Shown: positions 44,759 through 54,754, counted from the stretch's first letter. The stretch: 64,000 nt of DNA from Paenibacillus peoriae KCTC 3763 (GCF_000236805.1 NZ_AGFX01000041.1:186001-250000); one strand, 5' to 3'. The notes: generated by a model from the sequence alone, not told the origin. Made by a program: numbers and translations.

Positions 44759-44784
44759 GCAAGTAGGAATAACAGTCACTTACG

Positions 44785-45183
44785 TCAAAACCGGCGAAAC
44801 GTAATACTGCCGTTTTTCATTTTTTTCTCCAGCCACTTCAATAAAAAGCGTCGGTACAGCGCACGTGTTAAAGGAAATACCAGCGTAAAACCAATAATAT
44901 CGGTTAAAAATCCGGGGATAAGCAGTAAACTTCCGCCGAAAAAAACACATAACCCATCCAGCATTTTACGGCCGGGTACTTGCCCCCGGTTCATTTCATG
45001 TTTCGCATCGGCAATCACCTTGCGACCTTCAAATTGCATCATGGCTGCACCAATCAGGGTCGTCAAAATGATGAGCAGAATCGTTTTACCCGCTCCAATC
45101 CAGTGACTTACCCATATGAACCCGTACAACTCTGCCAAAGGAATGAGCAGCAGCAACAGCCACAGGCGCTTGCGCATCATCAT
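44785..45183 (-). CDS. FxsA-family membrane protein
   Basis: The 132-residue protein fits the FxsA family. It has LLLLLIPLAELYGFIWVSHW at the N-terminus, then GKTILLIILTTLIGAAMMQF, GLCVFFGGSLLLIPGFLTDI and the GFTLVFPLTRALYRRFL end. Members are small cytoplasmic-membrane proteins; E. coli FxsA relieves phage T7 exclusion by F plasmid when overproduced, and the normal role is unclear. Its ATG overlaps the thioesterase stop by 4 nt, so the two are translationally coupled. Confidence 0.88.
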   Translation of the reverse strand: MMMRKRLWLLLLLIPLAELYGFIWVSHWIGAGKTILLIILTTLIGAAMMQFEGRKVIADAKHEMNRGQVPGRKMLDGLCVFFGGSLLLIPGFLTDIIGFTLVFPLTRALYRRFLLKWLEKKMKNGSITFRRF

Positions 45184-45698
45184 GATTTCTTTCCCTCCTC
45201 GCCTGTAAAGGCACAGCTTAACGCAGTATACAGCTCAGGCAGCGCCTGATCCAGCCGCACGGGCTTCCATCCGGTATTTACCCATGCGTGGCGTGTCGTC
45301 CCAGTAATGAGCAGCTCTCCCGGCAACGTGTCTGCCTGTGTCCACACCTTGCCGACATTGTTTTGAAACTCATCAGTTGTTACACGACGAACCTCATAGG
45401 TATAATTTAGACGCAGTCTGGAGAAGTCCGTAATGGCTGTATAAACAGTTATCATATCATCATACCTGGCAGGGCTTCTATATTTCGCATTGATTTCAAG
45501 AACTGGCAGCAAAACTCCCCGTTCCTCCATGTTCCGATAATTAAAGCCTGCCTGACGGATCATATCGGTACGCCCAATCTCAAACCAGTTCAAATAATTT
45601 GCATGATACACGACCCCCATCTGGTCTGTTTCCTGATAACGGACTCGTAGCGGTGTACCATACCAGCGTAATTCCGTTGGTTTCTCCTGTTGAGTCAT
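45180..45698 (-). CDS. Acyl-CoA thioesterase (4HBT/YbgC-like hotdog)
   Basis: The 172-residue protein is a hotdog-fold thioesterase. The active-site block VRYQETDQMGVVYHANYLNW (residues ~18-37) contains the catalytic Asp in DQMGVVYH, followed by the FEIGRTDMIRQAG helix and the LLPVLEINAKYRSPARYDD strand. It would hydrolyse short-chain or aromatic acyl-CoA. ATG at 45698 is chosen because TTAGGAG precedes it; the longer upstream frame has no ribosome site and crosses the pelA terminator. It is coupled to fxsA. Confidence 0.88.
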   Translation of the reverse strand: MTQQEKPTELRWYGTPLRVRYQETDQMGVVYHANYLNWFEIGRTDMIRQAGFNYRNMEERGVLLPVLEINAKYRSPARYDDMITVYTAITDFSRLRLNYTYEVRRVTTDEFQNNVGKVWTQADTLPGELLITGTTRHAWVNTGWKPVRLDQALPELYTALSCAFTGEEGKKS

Positions 45699-45774
45699 AC
45701 TAGCTCTCCTAACTTGTGCAACTTTATCTCTATTTTGCCCTCTCTCCATTAAACCATATTTACAGCCCGGGAAC

Positions 45775-45806
45775 AAAAAGAGGGCCGACCGAACGGTCTG
45801 CCCTCT
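45775..45806 (-). terminator. Terminator of the pectate lyase gene
   Basis: Minus strand AGAGGGC, AGACCG, CGGTC and GGCCCTCT arms make a 13-bp stem with a tight loop, followed by TTTTTG. Confidence 0.9.
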
Positions 45807-45830
45807 CAACTATGGTTAAATGTTCATTTA

Positions 45831-47039
45831 TTATTTAGGCAGCGGCTTGGACAATTTATAATATCCGCTTTCCGAAGCCGCAGCCAACAGGCTTTTTGCT
45901 TGACTTCCTGCCCAAGCATAGCCAAGCCGTCTCTCCTCACTGATCTTCATGATATCTGTATACTTTTTGCCATCCCGGTCAGAGAAGAAATGCTTATTGT
46001 CTTCCACATTGTAGAAACGATACCATATGACGCTTGATGCATCCTTTTGGAAAAAGTCCGGGCCTTTACGATTGTATTTGATACCGTCGATCCGATTCGT
46101 ATCAAACCATTTCAAGGCACTCTGTGCTGCCTTTTTCACCTCAGCCGTTTGCGGCTGGGCCATCAAGAAGGCCGTAATGCCTACCGATTCCGTTGTTGTT
46201 TTGGATGGAAGCTCATAGGCTCGAGCCCCAACAGATTGATAATTAAACGGATCATGCTGTGCTCCCCAGATCGTTGGTGTGCCATTATTTACAATTTGAG
46301 CTTTAATCGTATACTGTACGCCTTTATTAAGAGCCTGCTGGAGTCTGGAACGATACGTATTGTCAAGAATATCGCTGTCAAACGGCTGCTTCTTGTTCAC
46401 AATGTCATCAGCCAGTACCATAACTCTAACCATTGCATCATCGTTGAAGGTTGCGGCATCAGAATAATTGCCACGTTTAGGGTATACTTGCGGCCAGGCA
46501 CCGGAGGAATATTGAGAGGTTAGAACGAAGTCAATTGCTTTTTGTACGCTGTTCTTAATGTCTTTATTTTTTGTTTTTTTGTATACATCCGCCAAAAAGC
46601 GAATCTCGGTTGTTGTGGCCTCATTATCAAATGTCCCGAGTTCGACACCATCCTTGCTCTTCCAGGTAGAACGTGCAGTCTTGCCGTTCCATTTGGATTT
46701 ATAATTCTTTTCCATCGCTTTGAAGAATCCGCCATGCGGCATTTGCCACGATACAATGTTCAAGGCAAGCGTAGTATCCTTGGATGTATTCCCCGTAGAA
46801 AATTTACTAAAATCACGGTACTTGTCCAGCAAACTGCTCGCACTCACGCTAGCGAATGGAACAATAGCATTTTTGTAAACGACCGCATCATCGTACACTG
46901 CTTGGGTAACACTCGCAACCGCATCGGCTGCATCCTGCTCTGCTGACGCCCATGAAGGGCTAATAAGTCCCGTTGTTACTGTAATCGCCATTCCAGAAAG
47001 GGCGATCCATTTGACAGATTCTTTAACATTAAACCTCAT
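45831..47039 (-). CDS. pelA: Secreted pectate lyase, polysaccharide lyase family 10
   Basis: The 402-residue protein has a signal peptide ending near residue 33 (PSWASA). The (alpha/alpha)3 barrel of PL10 carries the family blocks GTFDNEATTTEIRFLADVYK (near 137), SQYSSGAWPQVYPKRGNYSD (near 176) and FNDDAMVRVMVLADD (near 200). PL10 enzymes cleave polygalacturonate by Ca-dependent beta-elimination to unsaturated oligogalacturonates. GGAGAGG lies upstream of the ATG. It is a single-gene unit between the thioesterase and the pst operon. With the GH105 island it points to growth on plant cell walls. Confidence 0.93.
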   Translation of the reverse strand: MRFNVKESVKWIALSGMAITVTTGLISPSWASAEQDAADAVASVTQAVYDDAVVYKNAIVPFASVSASSLLDKYRDFSKFSTGNTSKDTTLALNIVSWQMPHGGFFKAMEKNYKSKWNGKTARSTWKSKDGVELGTFDNEATTTEIRFLADVYKKTKNKDIKNSVQKAIDFVLTSQYSSGAWPQVYPKRGNYSDAATFNDDAMVRVMVLADDIVNKKQPFDSDILDNTYRSRLQQALNKGVQYTIKAQIVNNGTPTIWGAQHDPFNYQSVGARAYELPSKTTTESVGITAFLMAQPQTAEVKKAAQSALKWFDTNRIDGIKYNRKGPDFFQKDASSVIWYRFYNVEDNKHFFSDRDGKKYTDIMKISEERRLGYAWAGSQAKSLLAAASESGYYKLSKPLPK

Positions 47040-47204
47040 TCCAAACCTCTCCTTTAAATGGATTGTGGTATTTCAAAAACTATTAAACACATGTATTATA
47101 TGAAAAAATACCCAAATAATCAATATATTTTATTATATACAAATGTAAGAGTTTACTAAACTTATAAAGGAGCTTCAGTAGATTCATGTGTATCCTTGCT
47201 AAAA

Positions 47205-47254
47205 CCAAAGGGGGCGCCCCGAACAGCCATTTTATAGCTGTTGGGACGCCCCCT
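47205..47254 (-). terminator. Strong terminator of the pstSCAB operon
   Basis: Minus strand GGGGGCGTCCC and ACAGC arms with GCTGT and GGGGCGCCCCC form a ~17-bp stem around TATAAAATG, followed by TTTGGTTTT. The rest of the 254-bp gap to pelA is AT-rich with nothing recognisable. Confidence 0.9.
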
Positions 47255-47293
47255 CCTGTTTCATAAATATATGAAGTCGTCGAATTGTACGCC

Positions 47294-48136
47294 TTATCCA
47301 AAGCGGCCCATAATGTACTCCTGGGTCAGCTCATTTTCAGGGTTAGTGAAAATATCATTTGTCTGTCCATGCTCAACCAGGTTTCCGATATAAAAATAAG
47401 CAGTATAATCGGAAATTCGTGCGGCCTGCTGCATATTATGCGTCACAATAACGATGCGCAGCTCTTTTTTCAATTCAGTAATGAGCTCTTCGATCTTGCC
47501 TGTAGACACGGGATCCAGCGCGGAGGCCGGTTCGTCAAGCAACAAAATTTTCGGCTGAACGGATAACGCACGTGCAATACAAAGCCGCTGCTGCTGCCCG
47601 CCAGACAGAGCCAGTGCGGAATCATGCAGTCGATCCTTAACCTCGTCCCACAGCGCTGCCTTGCGCAGGCTGCTTTCCACGATTTCATCAAGCTGCTTCT
47701 TTTTGCGCACACCCCGGTATTTGGGACCGAAGGCAATATTATTGTAGATAGATTTATAAAAAGGGTTGGGACGCTGCCACACCATGCCAATTTGCTGACG
47801 CAGCTTGATCACGTCCGTTCCCGGTGCGGTCAAATCCTGCCCATCCATCCAGATGTGTCCTGTTGTAGAGGAAGATGCAATCTCGTCGTTCATGCGATTA
47901 AGTGAGCGCAAAAAGGTCGACTTGCCACAACCGGAAGGCCCGATCAGGGCGGTGACTGTTTGCTCGGGAAAAGCCAGATTTACTTTTTTTACAGCCTCAA
48001 AGCTGCCATAATAAATACTCAAATCCTCAGTGCTGAATGGATGCGGCGTTTGCCCCGCAAGTTGTTCCGAGCGCGTAGATTGAACGGGTGTTACTGGTGC
48101 TGCGGGTGTTGCCGTTCGCGTAATCACTTGTTCCAT
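47294..48136 (-). CDS. pstB: Phosphate ABC transporter ATP-binding protein PstB (paralog 2)
   Basis: The 280-residue ABC ATPase has a ~35-residue N-terminal extension rich in Thr, Pro and Gln that paralog 1 lacks. It has Walker [10 protein letters not shown], the [20 protein letters not shown] segment, signature [16 protein letters not shown] and Walker [15 protein letters not shown]. It powers the PstCA channel. ATG at 48136 is preferred to the one three codons earlier because the GGGG site would otherwise abut the start. It ends the pstS-pstC-pstA-pstB operon, 16 nt after pstA. Confidence 0.95.
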   Translation of the reverse strand: MEQVITRTATPAAPVTPVQSTRSEQLAGQTPHPFSTEDLSIYYGSFEAVKKVNLAFPEQTVTALIGPSGCGKSTFLRSLNRMNDEIASSSTTGHIWMDGQDLTAPGTDVIKLRQQIGMVWQRPNPFYKSIYNNIAFGPKYRGVRKKKQLDEIVESSLRKAALWDEVKDRLHDSALALSGGQQQRLCIARALSVQPKILLLDEPASALDPVSTGKIEELITELKKELRIVIVTHNMQQAARISDYTAYFYIGNLVEHGQTNDIFTNPENELTQEYIMGRFG

Positions 48137-48152
48137 ATTCCCCATCCCCTTT

Positions 48153-49052
48153 CTAATCCATACGTTTGGCAGCAGTCAAGCGCCGATAAACAACTCTTCC
48201 AAACCATCTTGCACTCAGGTTGAAGACAAGTACGAGCAGTACCAGTACCGCGGAAGCGCCTGCGGCGATATCCTTGGAATCAGGAGCAATACCTTCACTG
48301 TTCACCTTCCAAATATGCACAGCCAGCGTTTCGGCAGGTCGCATCGGATTAATAGGCGATCTGGCATGCAATGGATTCCAATCGGTAAAGTCAAGCGGCG
48401 GCGTACTCATCCCTGCTGTAAATAGCAACGCGGCGGCTTCTCCGAAAATCCGGCCTGCGGCCAAAATCGTACCCGTAATCAAGCTTGGCAGCGCAGCTGG
48501 CAGCAAAATAGAGGTAATGATTTTCCATTTGGATAATCCGAGCGCAAGCCCGGCTTCCTTTTGCTCCTTGGGTACAGCACGGAAAGCCTGCTCTGTTGTA
48601 CGAACCATCAGCGGCAGATTGAATACTGCCAAGGCCAAGGCTCCTGATAACAGAGAAAAACCAAAATTAAACGTATTTACGATAAGTAAAAGTCCGAACA
48701 AACCGATGACGATGGACGGGAAGGAAGATAGTACTTCGACGACAAGTCGTATGAAGTCCGTAATTTTTCCCGGCTTTGCGTATTGCGCCATATAAATACC
48801 GGCACCCCAGCCAATCGGAATGGTAATAATCAAAGTTAGGATCAACAAAAATACAGAGTTAAATAGCTGCGGGCCAATACCTCCACCTGCGCGTAACGTT
48901 TGGGGAGCACTGGTTAGAAAGTCAAAGGAAATGTGACTTACTCCACGAGCCAATATGAATCCCAATAATCCCACCAGAAGCGCAACAATGAACAAGGCAA
49001 AGAAACAGATGACAAAGGTTGCGATTTTATCGGTTGTTTTAGCTCTCATCAA
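48153..49052 (-). CDS. pstA: Phosphate ABC transporter permease PstA
   Basis: The 299-residue protein has six helices and the PstA family blocks [40 protein letters not shown] (the EAA loop that contacts PstB) and [19 protein letters not shown]. It forms the high-affinity phosphate channel with PstC in the cytoplasmic membrane. Its ATG overlaps the pstC stop by 4 nt (ATGA), and pstB follows after 16 nt. Confidence 0.95.
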   Translation of the reverse strand: MMRAKTTDKIATFVICFFALFIVALLVGLLGFILARGVSHISFDFLTSAPQTLRAGGGIGPQLFNSVFLLILTLIITIPIGWGAGIYMAQYAKPGKITDFIRLVVEVLSSFPSIVIGLFGLLLIVNTFNFGFSLLSGALALAVFNLPLMVRTTEQAFRAVPKEQKEAGLALGLSKWKIITSILLPAALPSLITGTILAAGRIFGEAAALLFTAGMSTPPLDFTDWNPLHARSPINPMRPAETLAVHIWKVNSEGIAPDSKDIAAGASAVLVLLVLVFNLSARWFGRVVYRRLTAAKRMD

Positions 49053-49954
49053 ATCCGGTTTCTCCTTTCAAGCAGCCTTACCAGCAGCACAAAGATAAAT
49101 GTCATGAGCAGAAGCACAAGCGCCATGCTCCAAAGAGCATTGTTATGAACTGAGCCCATGGCTGTGTTGCCCATGCTAAGTGTAATAACGCTGGTCAAGG
49201 TCGAAGCGGATTCCAGCAAGGAGCTTGGTATGTGCGGTGCATTCCCGATCACCATCTGCACAGCCAGTGCCTCCCCAAACGCACGAGCCATACCGAGAAT
49301 AATCCCTGTCAAAAGTGCGGGCAGCAGCGTCGGAATAATGACGCGTGCAATGGTCTGCCAGCGGGTAGCCCCCAAAGCGTAAGAGGATTCGCGCAGACCT
49401 CCTGGCAAGGATGATAACGCATCCGCCATAATACTCGTAATGGTCGGTAAAATCATCACAGACAACACAAGGCAGCCTGCCAGAATACCGATGCCTTGTC
49501 CCCCGAACACATTCCGCAGCAACGGAACAATCACAGTCAAACCAACAAAGCCATATACTACAGACGGAATACCGGATAATAGTTCAATCGCAGGCTGTAG
49601 GATACGTTTACCCGATTTCGGCACGATTTCCGTCATAAACAAAGCTGCGCACAAGCTAAGCGGACTGGCAATTAAGGCAGCCAATATAGTGACGGCAAAA
49701 GAGCCCGTAATGAATGGAAGCGCGCCAAAGGAAGCGGGTTCACCATCCGGGCTCCATTTGGTGCCAAAGAAAAACTCACTTAGACTGACTCCATTCATCG
49801 CAAATGTAGCTACACCTTTGGAGGCAACAAAATATACGATGGAGACAATGACTGCAACTAAAAAAACGACACAAACCGACGTATAAATGCGGCCGGTCCA
49901 TTCTTCCCAGTAATGTCTTTCTTTCATAACTCGGGAACGTTTATTCTGTTTCAT
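49049..49954 (-). CDS. pstC: Phosphate ABC transporter permease PstC
   Basis: The 301-residue protein has six helices with PstC features: FFGTKWSPDGEPASFGALPF near residue 60, a SGIPSVVYGFVGLTVIVPLL block near 128, the EAA loop LPGGLRESSYALGATRWQTI and ARAFGEALAVQMVIGNAPHI. ATG at 49954 is chosen since GAAGGGAAGG precedes it; an upstream in-frame start lacks that. It follows pstS by 136 nt, with a stable hairpin between them. Confidence 0.95.
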   Translation of the reverse strand: MKQNKRSRVMKERHYWEEWTGRIYTSVCVVFLVAVIVSIVYFVASKGVATFAMNGVSLSEFFFGTKWSPDGEPASFGALPFITGSFAVTILAALIASPLSLCAALFMTEIVPKSGKRILQPAIELLSGIPSVVYGFVGLTVIVPLLRNVFGGQGIGILAGCLVLSVMILPTITSIMADALSSLPGGLRESSYALGATRWQTIARVIIPTLLPALLTGIILGMARAFGEALAVQMVIGNAPHIPSSLLESASTLTSVITLSMGNTAMGSVHNNALWSMALVLLLMTFIFVLLVRLLERRNRI

Positions 49955-49999
49955 GAATGCCTTCCCTTCAAGTGGTTCCATACTGTAACTCCTTTAACC

Positions 50000-50036
50000 G
50001 AAGAATAGAGGCCGGACGTTAGTCCGCCTCTTCTTC
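50000..50036 (-). promoter_or_regulatory. pstS-pstC intercistronic hairpin
   Basis: Minus strand GAAGAAGAGGC-GGAC and GTCC-GGCCTCT-ATTCTTC arms around TAAC form a ~15-bp stem with small bulges. No T run follows. It probably stabilises pstS mRNA or attenuates pstCAB, giving an excess of binding protein. Confidence 0.75.
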
Positions 50037-50089
50037 GTAAATATACTTCGCGTTCGCTGCGTTCATCCGAACAGGAGGTGTATATCTCC

Positions 50090-51013
50090 TTATTTCGTAA
50101 TGTTACCGTCAGCATCGCGTTTGACTTGCATACCTGATACTGGAATGTATCCCAGGTCTACAACATCGGATTTCTGGATTTCATCAGACAGGATGTAGTC
50201 CAGGAATGCTTTTACATGTTCCTTTGGCTCACCTTTGGTGTACATGTGCTCGTAAGCCCATACCGGATACTTACCTTGCTCTACATTTTCCACATTGGCT
50301 TCAACACCGTCGAATTTCAGAGCTGTTACTGTGTTGTCGATGTAGGACAGAGCCAGATAACCAATAGCCCCTGGTGTTTCAGCAATCAGCTTTTTCACTG
50401 TACCAGAGGAATCTTCCTGAATGGAGCCCGGCAGATCTTCCGTTTTTTGTCCCAAAGCGTATTTTTCAAATGTTGCACGAGTACCGGAGCTGCTTGGACG
50501 GTTTACAATAACGATTTTTTGATCCACACCGCCAACTTGCTTCCAGTTCGTGATTTTACCTGTGAAAATTTGTACCAATTGATCTTTCTTCAGATCTGTC
50601 ACGCCAACCTTAGGGTTTGCTACTGCTGACATCGCTACAACAGCTACCTGGTGATCGACCAGTTCATCTGCGCCGCTCTCCAGTTTTTCTTTTGCAAACA
50701 CGTCAGAGTTACCGATATCCGCCTGTCCGCCGGAAACCTGAGTCAAGCCAGTACCACTGCCGCCGCCCTGTACCTGAACCGCAATGCCTTTATATTTATC
50801 GACAGCCATAAATTTTTGTCCTGCTTGCTCTACCAATGGTTGAAGTGCCGTGGAGCCAACAGCCAGAATGTTACCTGTCAGTTCAGCAGCTGCTTTAGTG
50901 TCTGTTCCTTTAGCAGCGTCTCCTTGTGGTGCAGCATTGTTGCCTGATCCGCAAGCTGCGAGTGCAAATACCATGGTGAGAGTCATCAGAATGAACGGCC
51001 ATTTTTTCAACAT
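50090..51013 (-). CDS. pstS: Phosphate-binding lipoprotein PstS
   Basis: The 307-residue protein has a lipoprotein signal (lipobox LAAC, Cys21) and the PstS fold. Phosphate-binding loops appear in LAVGSTALQPLVEQAGQKFM, QGGGSGTGLTQVSGGQADIG and NRPSSSGTRATFEKYALG. GGGGAGG precedes the ATG. It captures phosphate at the outer membrane face and is first gene of the pstSCAB operon. A degenerate Pho box with a TACAAT -10 lies 64 nt upstream. Confidence 0.95.
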   Translation of the reverse strand: MLKKWPFILMTLTMVFALAACGSGNNAAPQGDAAKGTDTKAAAELTGNILAVGSTALQPLVEQAGQKFMAVDKYKGIAVQVQGGGSGTGLTQVSGGQADIGNSDVFAKEKLESGADELVDHQVAVVAMSAVANPKVGVTDLKKDQLVQIFTGKITNWKQVGGVDQKIVIVNRPSSSGTRATFEKYALGQKTEDLPGSIQEDSSGTVKKLIAETPGAIGYLALSYIDNTVTALKFDGVEANVENVEQGKYPVWAYEHMYTKGEPKEHVKAFLDYILSDEIQKSDVVDLGYIPVSGMQVKRDADGNITK

Positions 51014-51076
51014 TTTTTATTGTCCTCCCCTTAGTTAAGTGACGGTTTTTTTATTTATGACCATCAACACTTTTAC

Positions 51077-51119
51077 ATTGTAGGCCTGGAATGTTAGACG
51101 AACGGCGTGGTTTTGTAAA
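51077..51119 (-). promoter_or_regulatory. Degenerate Pho box and promoter of pstS
   Basis: Minus strand TTTACA (51119-51114), a degenerate repeat, CTAACA (51097-51092) exactly 22 bp further, then 9 nt to TACAAT (51082-51077). Spacing matches the other PhoP promoters in the window, though the middle half-site is lost. Confidence 0.6.
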
Positions 51120-51220
51120 ACAAATATAAAATATTGATAGATATATTATTTTAGGGTATATAATTAATCTATAGTATAAACTTCACACATTAAGACACTT
51201 AAGGAGATCTGTTCGATTCC

Positions 51221-52120
51221 ATGAATATTTTAAAACTACGTATTTTGATGCTGATCGATAAATTCCATAAGGCGACGGATGTGGCTGAAGCTTTGCAAGT
51301 CAAGCAGCCTACCGTCAGCTTTCATATGAAGAGCCTGGAGAAAGAAATGGGAGTTTCTCTATTCTCTCTTCAACAAGGCAGAATTATGCTAACCGAAGCC
51401 GGACAAAGAATGCTGCCTTACGCGAAACAGATCATCTCCCTGGAGCAGGAAGCAAGACAAGCTGTAGATGAACTTACAGAGGAAACGCAGTCTCAATTAC
51501 ATCTGGGCGCAGAGTCAATATCAGGCACATACCTCCTGCCCTCTATCCTTGCTAAATTTGCGCAACAATATCCAGAATGCCGAATTCGGCTGGACATTCA
51601 AGCTCCAGATACGATCAGACAGCTGCTGCTGCAGGGAGAGCTTGATTTTGCTTTTCTGGACGATAAGAGCCCTCTACCGGAGCATACGGTGGCAGAAATG
51701 GTGGCTTCGGATCGAATCGGAGTTATCAGGAACAAAAACATGCATACTTCCAAATCAGCGGATGTTGACAGATCTGATATATTGGACAAGCATGCGTGGG
51801 TGAAATACAGTGGGGCATCTGCTATCGATTCGTATTCCTCTCTGCTTAAGCCCTCTATGGAGACCAACTCATGGGAGGCGGTTAAGCAAGTAGTAGGCGG
51901 TGGAGAAGCGCTTGCCTTTTTCCCTGCCTGTGGTGTTGATAACGACATTGGCAGCATTCCTACGGTGGAATGGCTTCCTTATACTGAGGTTACTAAGACT
52001 GATGAAGAAAGTGACTGCTACCATATAAACATCGTGTATCAACGTGATACACACCAGAGCATGATCCAACAGGCATTTCTCGAATTCATGCGGCAAGAAG
52101 CACAGAAAATCAGAAAGTAG
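51221..52120 (+). CDS. LysR-family transcriptional regulator
   Basis: The 299-residue protein has the N-terminal LysR helix-turn-helix (FHKATDVAEALQVKQPTVSF, residues ~15-34), the dimer helix LSLEQEARQAVDELTEETQS and a C-terminal effector domain starting LHLGAESISGTYLLPSILAK. The effector is not readable; YwfK/CysL-like proteins are similar in outline. AAGGAG precedes the ATG. It is divergent from pstS across 207 bp, so it could act on the pst promoter, but no classical shared operator is certain. It is followed by convergent hairpins shared with pyk. Confidence 0.9.
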   Translation: MNILKLRILMLIDKFHKATDVAEALQVKQPTVSFHMKSLEKEMGVSLFSLQQGRIMLTEAGQRMLPYAKQIISLEQEARQAVDELTEETQSQLHLGAESISGTYLLPSILAKFAQQYPECRIRLDIQAPDTIRQLLLQGELDFAFLDDKSPLPEHTVAEMVASDRIGVIRNKNMHTSKSADVDRSDILDKHAWVKYSGASAIDSYSSLLKPSMETNSWEAVKQVVGGGEALAFFPACGVDNDIGSIPTVEWLPYTEVTKTDEESDCYHINIVYQRDTHQSMIQQAFLEFMRQEAQKIRK

Positions 52121-52127
52121 AAAACAT

Positions 52128-52165
52128 CAAAAAGAGCATCCAAGTCGCAATGACCTGGATGCTCT
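52128..52165 (-). terminator. Terminator of pyk (convergent with the LysR gene)
   Basis: Arms AGAGCATCCA and TGGATGCTCT with an inner GTC/GAC, followed by TTTTT on the minus strand. A second hairpin, GCTGTATC/GATACAGC (52170-52190), may stop the LysR transcript. Confidence 0.85.
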
Positions 52166-52217
52166 GCTTGCTGTATCCAAACGATACAGCCTGTTTAATA
52201 TTTCGAACAGGATAAAA

Positions 52218-53648
52218 TTATGCTTGTGCAGGAACACAGCTAATTTTGATCAGGTTGGTAGAACCGGAATCGCCAAGCGGTACGCCAGCGGTGATCACAA
52301 CCAAATCGCCCTCTTTAACGAGACCGGAATTGCGACCGCCTTCCAGCGCATTGTCAAACAGACTGTCTGTTGTGTCAACAATCGGTCTTCCTTGTACTGC
52401 ATGTACACCCCAGATCAGAGCCAGACGACGAACCGTTCTTTCCTGTGTTGTCACAGCGACAATTGGAGCTTCTGGGCGATATTTAGAAATCATGCGCGCC
52501 GTTGTTCCACTTTGTGTGGACGTCAGGATCGCTTTGGCATGCAGGTCAAGAGCAGAAATGGAAACGGATTGGCTGATCGCTTCCGTAATACTAATTTCTT
52601 GCGCTGTTCTTTGTTTCTTGAACAATTCACGGTAGTTCAGAGAGGACTCTGCTTTTTCTGCAATACGGGACATTGTCAGTACGGATTCTACCGGATATTT
52701 ACCCGCAGCTGTTTCGCCGGACAGCATAATTGCGTCTGTTCCGTCAAAAATAGCATTGGCTACGTCACTTGCTTCCGCACGAGTCGGACGCGGGTTACGT
52801 TGCATGGAATCCAGCATTTGTGTTGCCGTAATAACAGGCTTGCCGGCTACATTACATTTGTTAATCATCAGTTTTTGCGCCAAAGGTACTTCTTCAGCAG
52901 GGATTTCCACACCAAGGTCACCACGGGCAACCATCAGGCCGTCGGAAGCTTCCAAAATTTCGTCCAGGTTGTCAACACCTTGCTGATTTTCTATTTTGGA
53001 AATGATTTGAATGTGACTCGCGTTGTGCTTCGCCAGCAATTCACGGATTTCCAGTACATCACTTGCTTTACGTACAAAAGAAGCCGCGATGAAATCAATG
53101 TCCTGCTCAATGCCAAAAATGATGTCGTTAGCATCCTTCTCTGTAATACCAGGCAAGGAAATGGCTACGCCTGGAACGTTAACGCCCTTCTTGCTTTTGA
53201 TCGTTCCGCCATTGACAATACGGCATTTGATTTCAGTGCCTGATACTTCAGTAACGGTGAGTCCGATCAGACCGTCGTCGATCAGAATGGTGGAGCCGGG
53301 CTCCACGTCCGAGGGAAGGTCCTTGTACGTAATAGAGATACGATCTTTCGTACCAAGATCTTCTTCCGTTGTCAGCGTAATGAACTCGTCCTGAACAAGC
53401 TCAATAGGTTCAACCTCGAGCTTTCCTGTCCGGATTTCCGGCCCCTTCGTATCGAGCAAAATAGCAACGTTTTTGTTAAGCTCCTTGCAAGCTTGACGGA
53501 TATTTTTGATCCGGTTGCCATGCTCCTCGAAATCACCGTGAGAGAAATTCAGGCGGGCTACGTTCATACCAGCCAAAATCAGTTTCTTCACATTTTCCAA
53601 TGACTCACTGGAAGGACCGATAGTACATACAATCTTAGTTTTGCGCAT
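52218..53648 (-). CDS. pyk: Pyruvate kinase
   Basis: The 476-residue protein has the full catalytic core. The N-terminal [20 protein letters not shown] and the [18 protein letters not shown] block come first, then the active-site signature [20 protein letters not shown] with the catalytic Lys and metal Glu. [17 protein letters not shown] and the [20 protein letters not shown] allosteric region follow. It converts PEP and ADP to pyruvate and ATP. It ends at [19 protein letters not shown] plus a few residues, so it lacks the ~110-residue PEP-utiliser-like C-terminal extension of B. subtilis pyruvate kinase (585 residues). It lies where accA-pfkA-pyk is expected, but pfkA is absent. Confidence 0.96.
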   Translation of the reverse strand: MRKTKIVCTIGPSSESLENVKKLILAGMNVARLNFSHGDFEEHGNRIKNIRQACKELNKNVAILLDTKGPEIRTGKLEVEPIELVQDEFITLTTEEDLGTKDRISITYKDLPSDVEPGSTILIDDGLIGLTVTEVSGTEIKCRIVNGGTIKSKKGVNVPGVAISLPGITEKDANDIIFGIEQDIDFIAASFVRKASDVLEIRELLAKHNASHIQIISKIENQQGVDNLDEILEASDGLMVARGDLGVEIPAEEVPLAQKLMINKCNVAGKPVITATQMLDSMQRNPRPTRAEASDVANAIFDGTDAIMLSGETAAGKYPVESVLTMSRIAEKAESSLNYRELFKKQRTAQEISITEAISQSVSISALDLHAKAILTSTQSGTTARMISKYRPEAPIVAVTTQERTVRRLALIWGVHAVQGRPIVDTTDSLFDNALEGGRNSGLVKEGDLVVITAGVPLGDSGSTNLIKISCVPAQA

Positions 53649-53770
53649 TTGGGTTTTCCTCCGTTTTCAAAGGTGTTACTTTATATCTTTTTCCAACAAT
53701 TAAATCTACTACACTTTTTCCTATTTGTATAGGAAATTCGTCATATTTATGGTTACTCGTTTCCAGTGTA

Positions 53771-54754
53771 TTACAACATAGACTCAGTTTCCGAAGGCTT
53801 CAAAAAGGTATATTGACCTATTTTCCGGAATTTTTGATACCGATCTTCCCTCAACTCATCGCAGCTCATATTCATCAGTTCGGCCAAATGACGTCCCAAC
53901 AGCTCCTTGATAGCAGCAGCAGTCATTTCATAGTTGCGATGCGCGCCCCCTCTCGGTTCTGGCACAATGTCCTCGATAACCTCCAGACGCAGAAGATCAT
54001 TTGCCGTAATCTTCATCGCTTCAGCCGCCTGATCCGCCTTGGAAGCATCCTTCCATAAAATCGAGGCTGCCCCGTTTGGAGAGATGGCCGAATAGATGGC
54101 ATGCTCCAGCATCAGCACCCGGTTGCCGACGGCAAACGCAAGCGCACCGCCGCTTCCACCCTCGCCGATGACCACACAAATAACAGGCACCGAAAGCTTT
54201 GCCATCTCTCGCAAATTGCGGGCGATTGCTTCCGATTGACCTCTCTCCTCTGCTGTATTACCCGGATAAGCGCCCTTCGTATCAATAAATGTAATGATAG
54301 GGCGTTTAAATTTTTGAGCCTGCTGCATCAAACGCAGACCTTTCCGAAATCCTTCCGGGTGCGCACTACCAAAAAAACGCGCAATGTTATCTTTCGTATC
54401 CTTACCGCGCTGCTGACCAATAACGGTCACCGGAATACCGTTCAGCTTGGCAATTCCGCCCACGACTGCCAGATCGTCTCCAAACAAACGATCACCATGC
54501 AATTCAATAAAGTCGGTAAACACTTGTTCGATCAAATCAAGAGACGTTGGCCTTTGATGATGACGGGCCAAATGCATCTTTTGCGGTGCTGTAATGTTCG
54601 TATATATTTCTTCTTCCATCTGGAGATAACGTTCTTCCAGGCGGTTAATTTCGTCTGTAAAATCAATTTGCTTATCCTGTCCGAATTGCTTGAGTTCTTC
54701 GATCTTCTGTCGCATCTCGACCAGGGGTTTTTCATAAGGCAATTCGCCAGCCAT
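53771..54754 (-). CDS. accA: Acetyl-CoA carboxylase carboxyltransferase subunit alpha
   Basis: The 327-residue protein matches AccA. It has a coiled-coil N-terminus, then [20 protein letters not shown], the acyl-CoA-binding crotonase-type region [20 protein letters not shown] and the CoA block [20 protein letters not shown] with [11 protein letters not shown]. With AccD it transfers the carboxyl group from biotin to acetyl-CoA to make malonyl-CoA for fatty acids. Its ATG follows the accD TAG directly, so both subunits are made together. The 122 bp between it and pyk contain no gene. Confidence 0.96.
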   Translation of the reverse strand: MAGELPYEKPLVEMRQKIEELKQFGQDKQIDFTDEINRLEERYLQMEEEIYTNITAPQKMHLARHHQRPTSLDLIEQVFTDFIELHGDRLFGDDLAVVGGIAKLNGIPVTVIGQQRGKDTKDNIARFFGSAHPEGFRKGLRLMQQAQKFKRPIITFIDTKGAYPGNTAEERGQSEAIARNLREMAKLSVPVICVVIGEGGSGGALAFAVGNRVLMLEHAIYSAISPNGAASILWKDASKADQAAEAMKITANDLLRLEVIEDIVPEPRGGAHRNYEMTAAAIKELLGRHLAELMNMSCDELREDRYQKFRKIGQYTFLKPSETESML

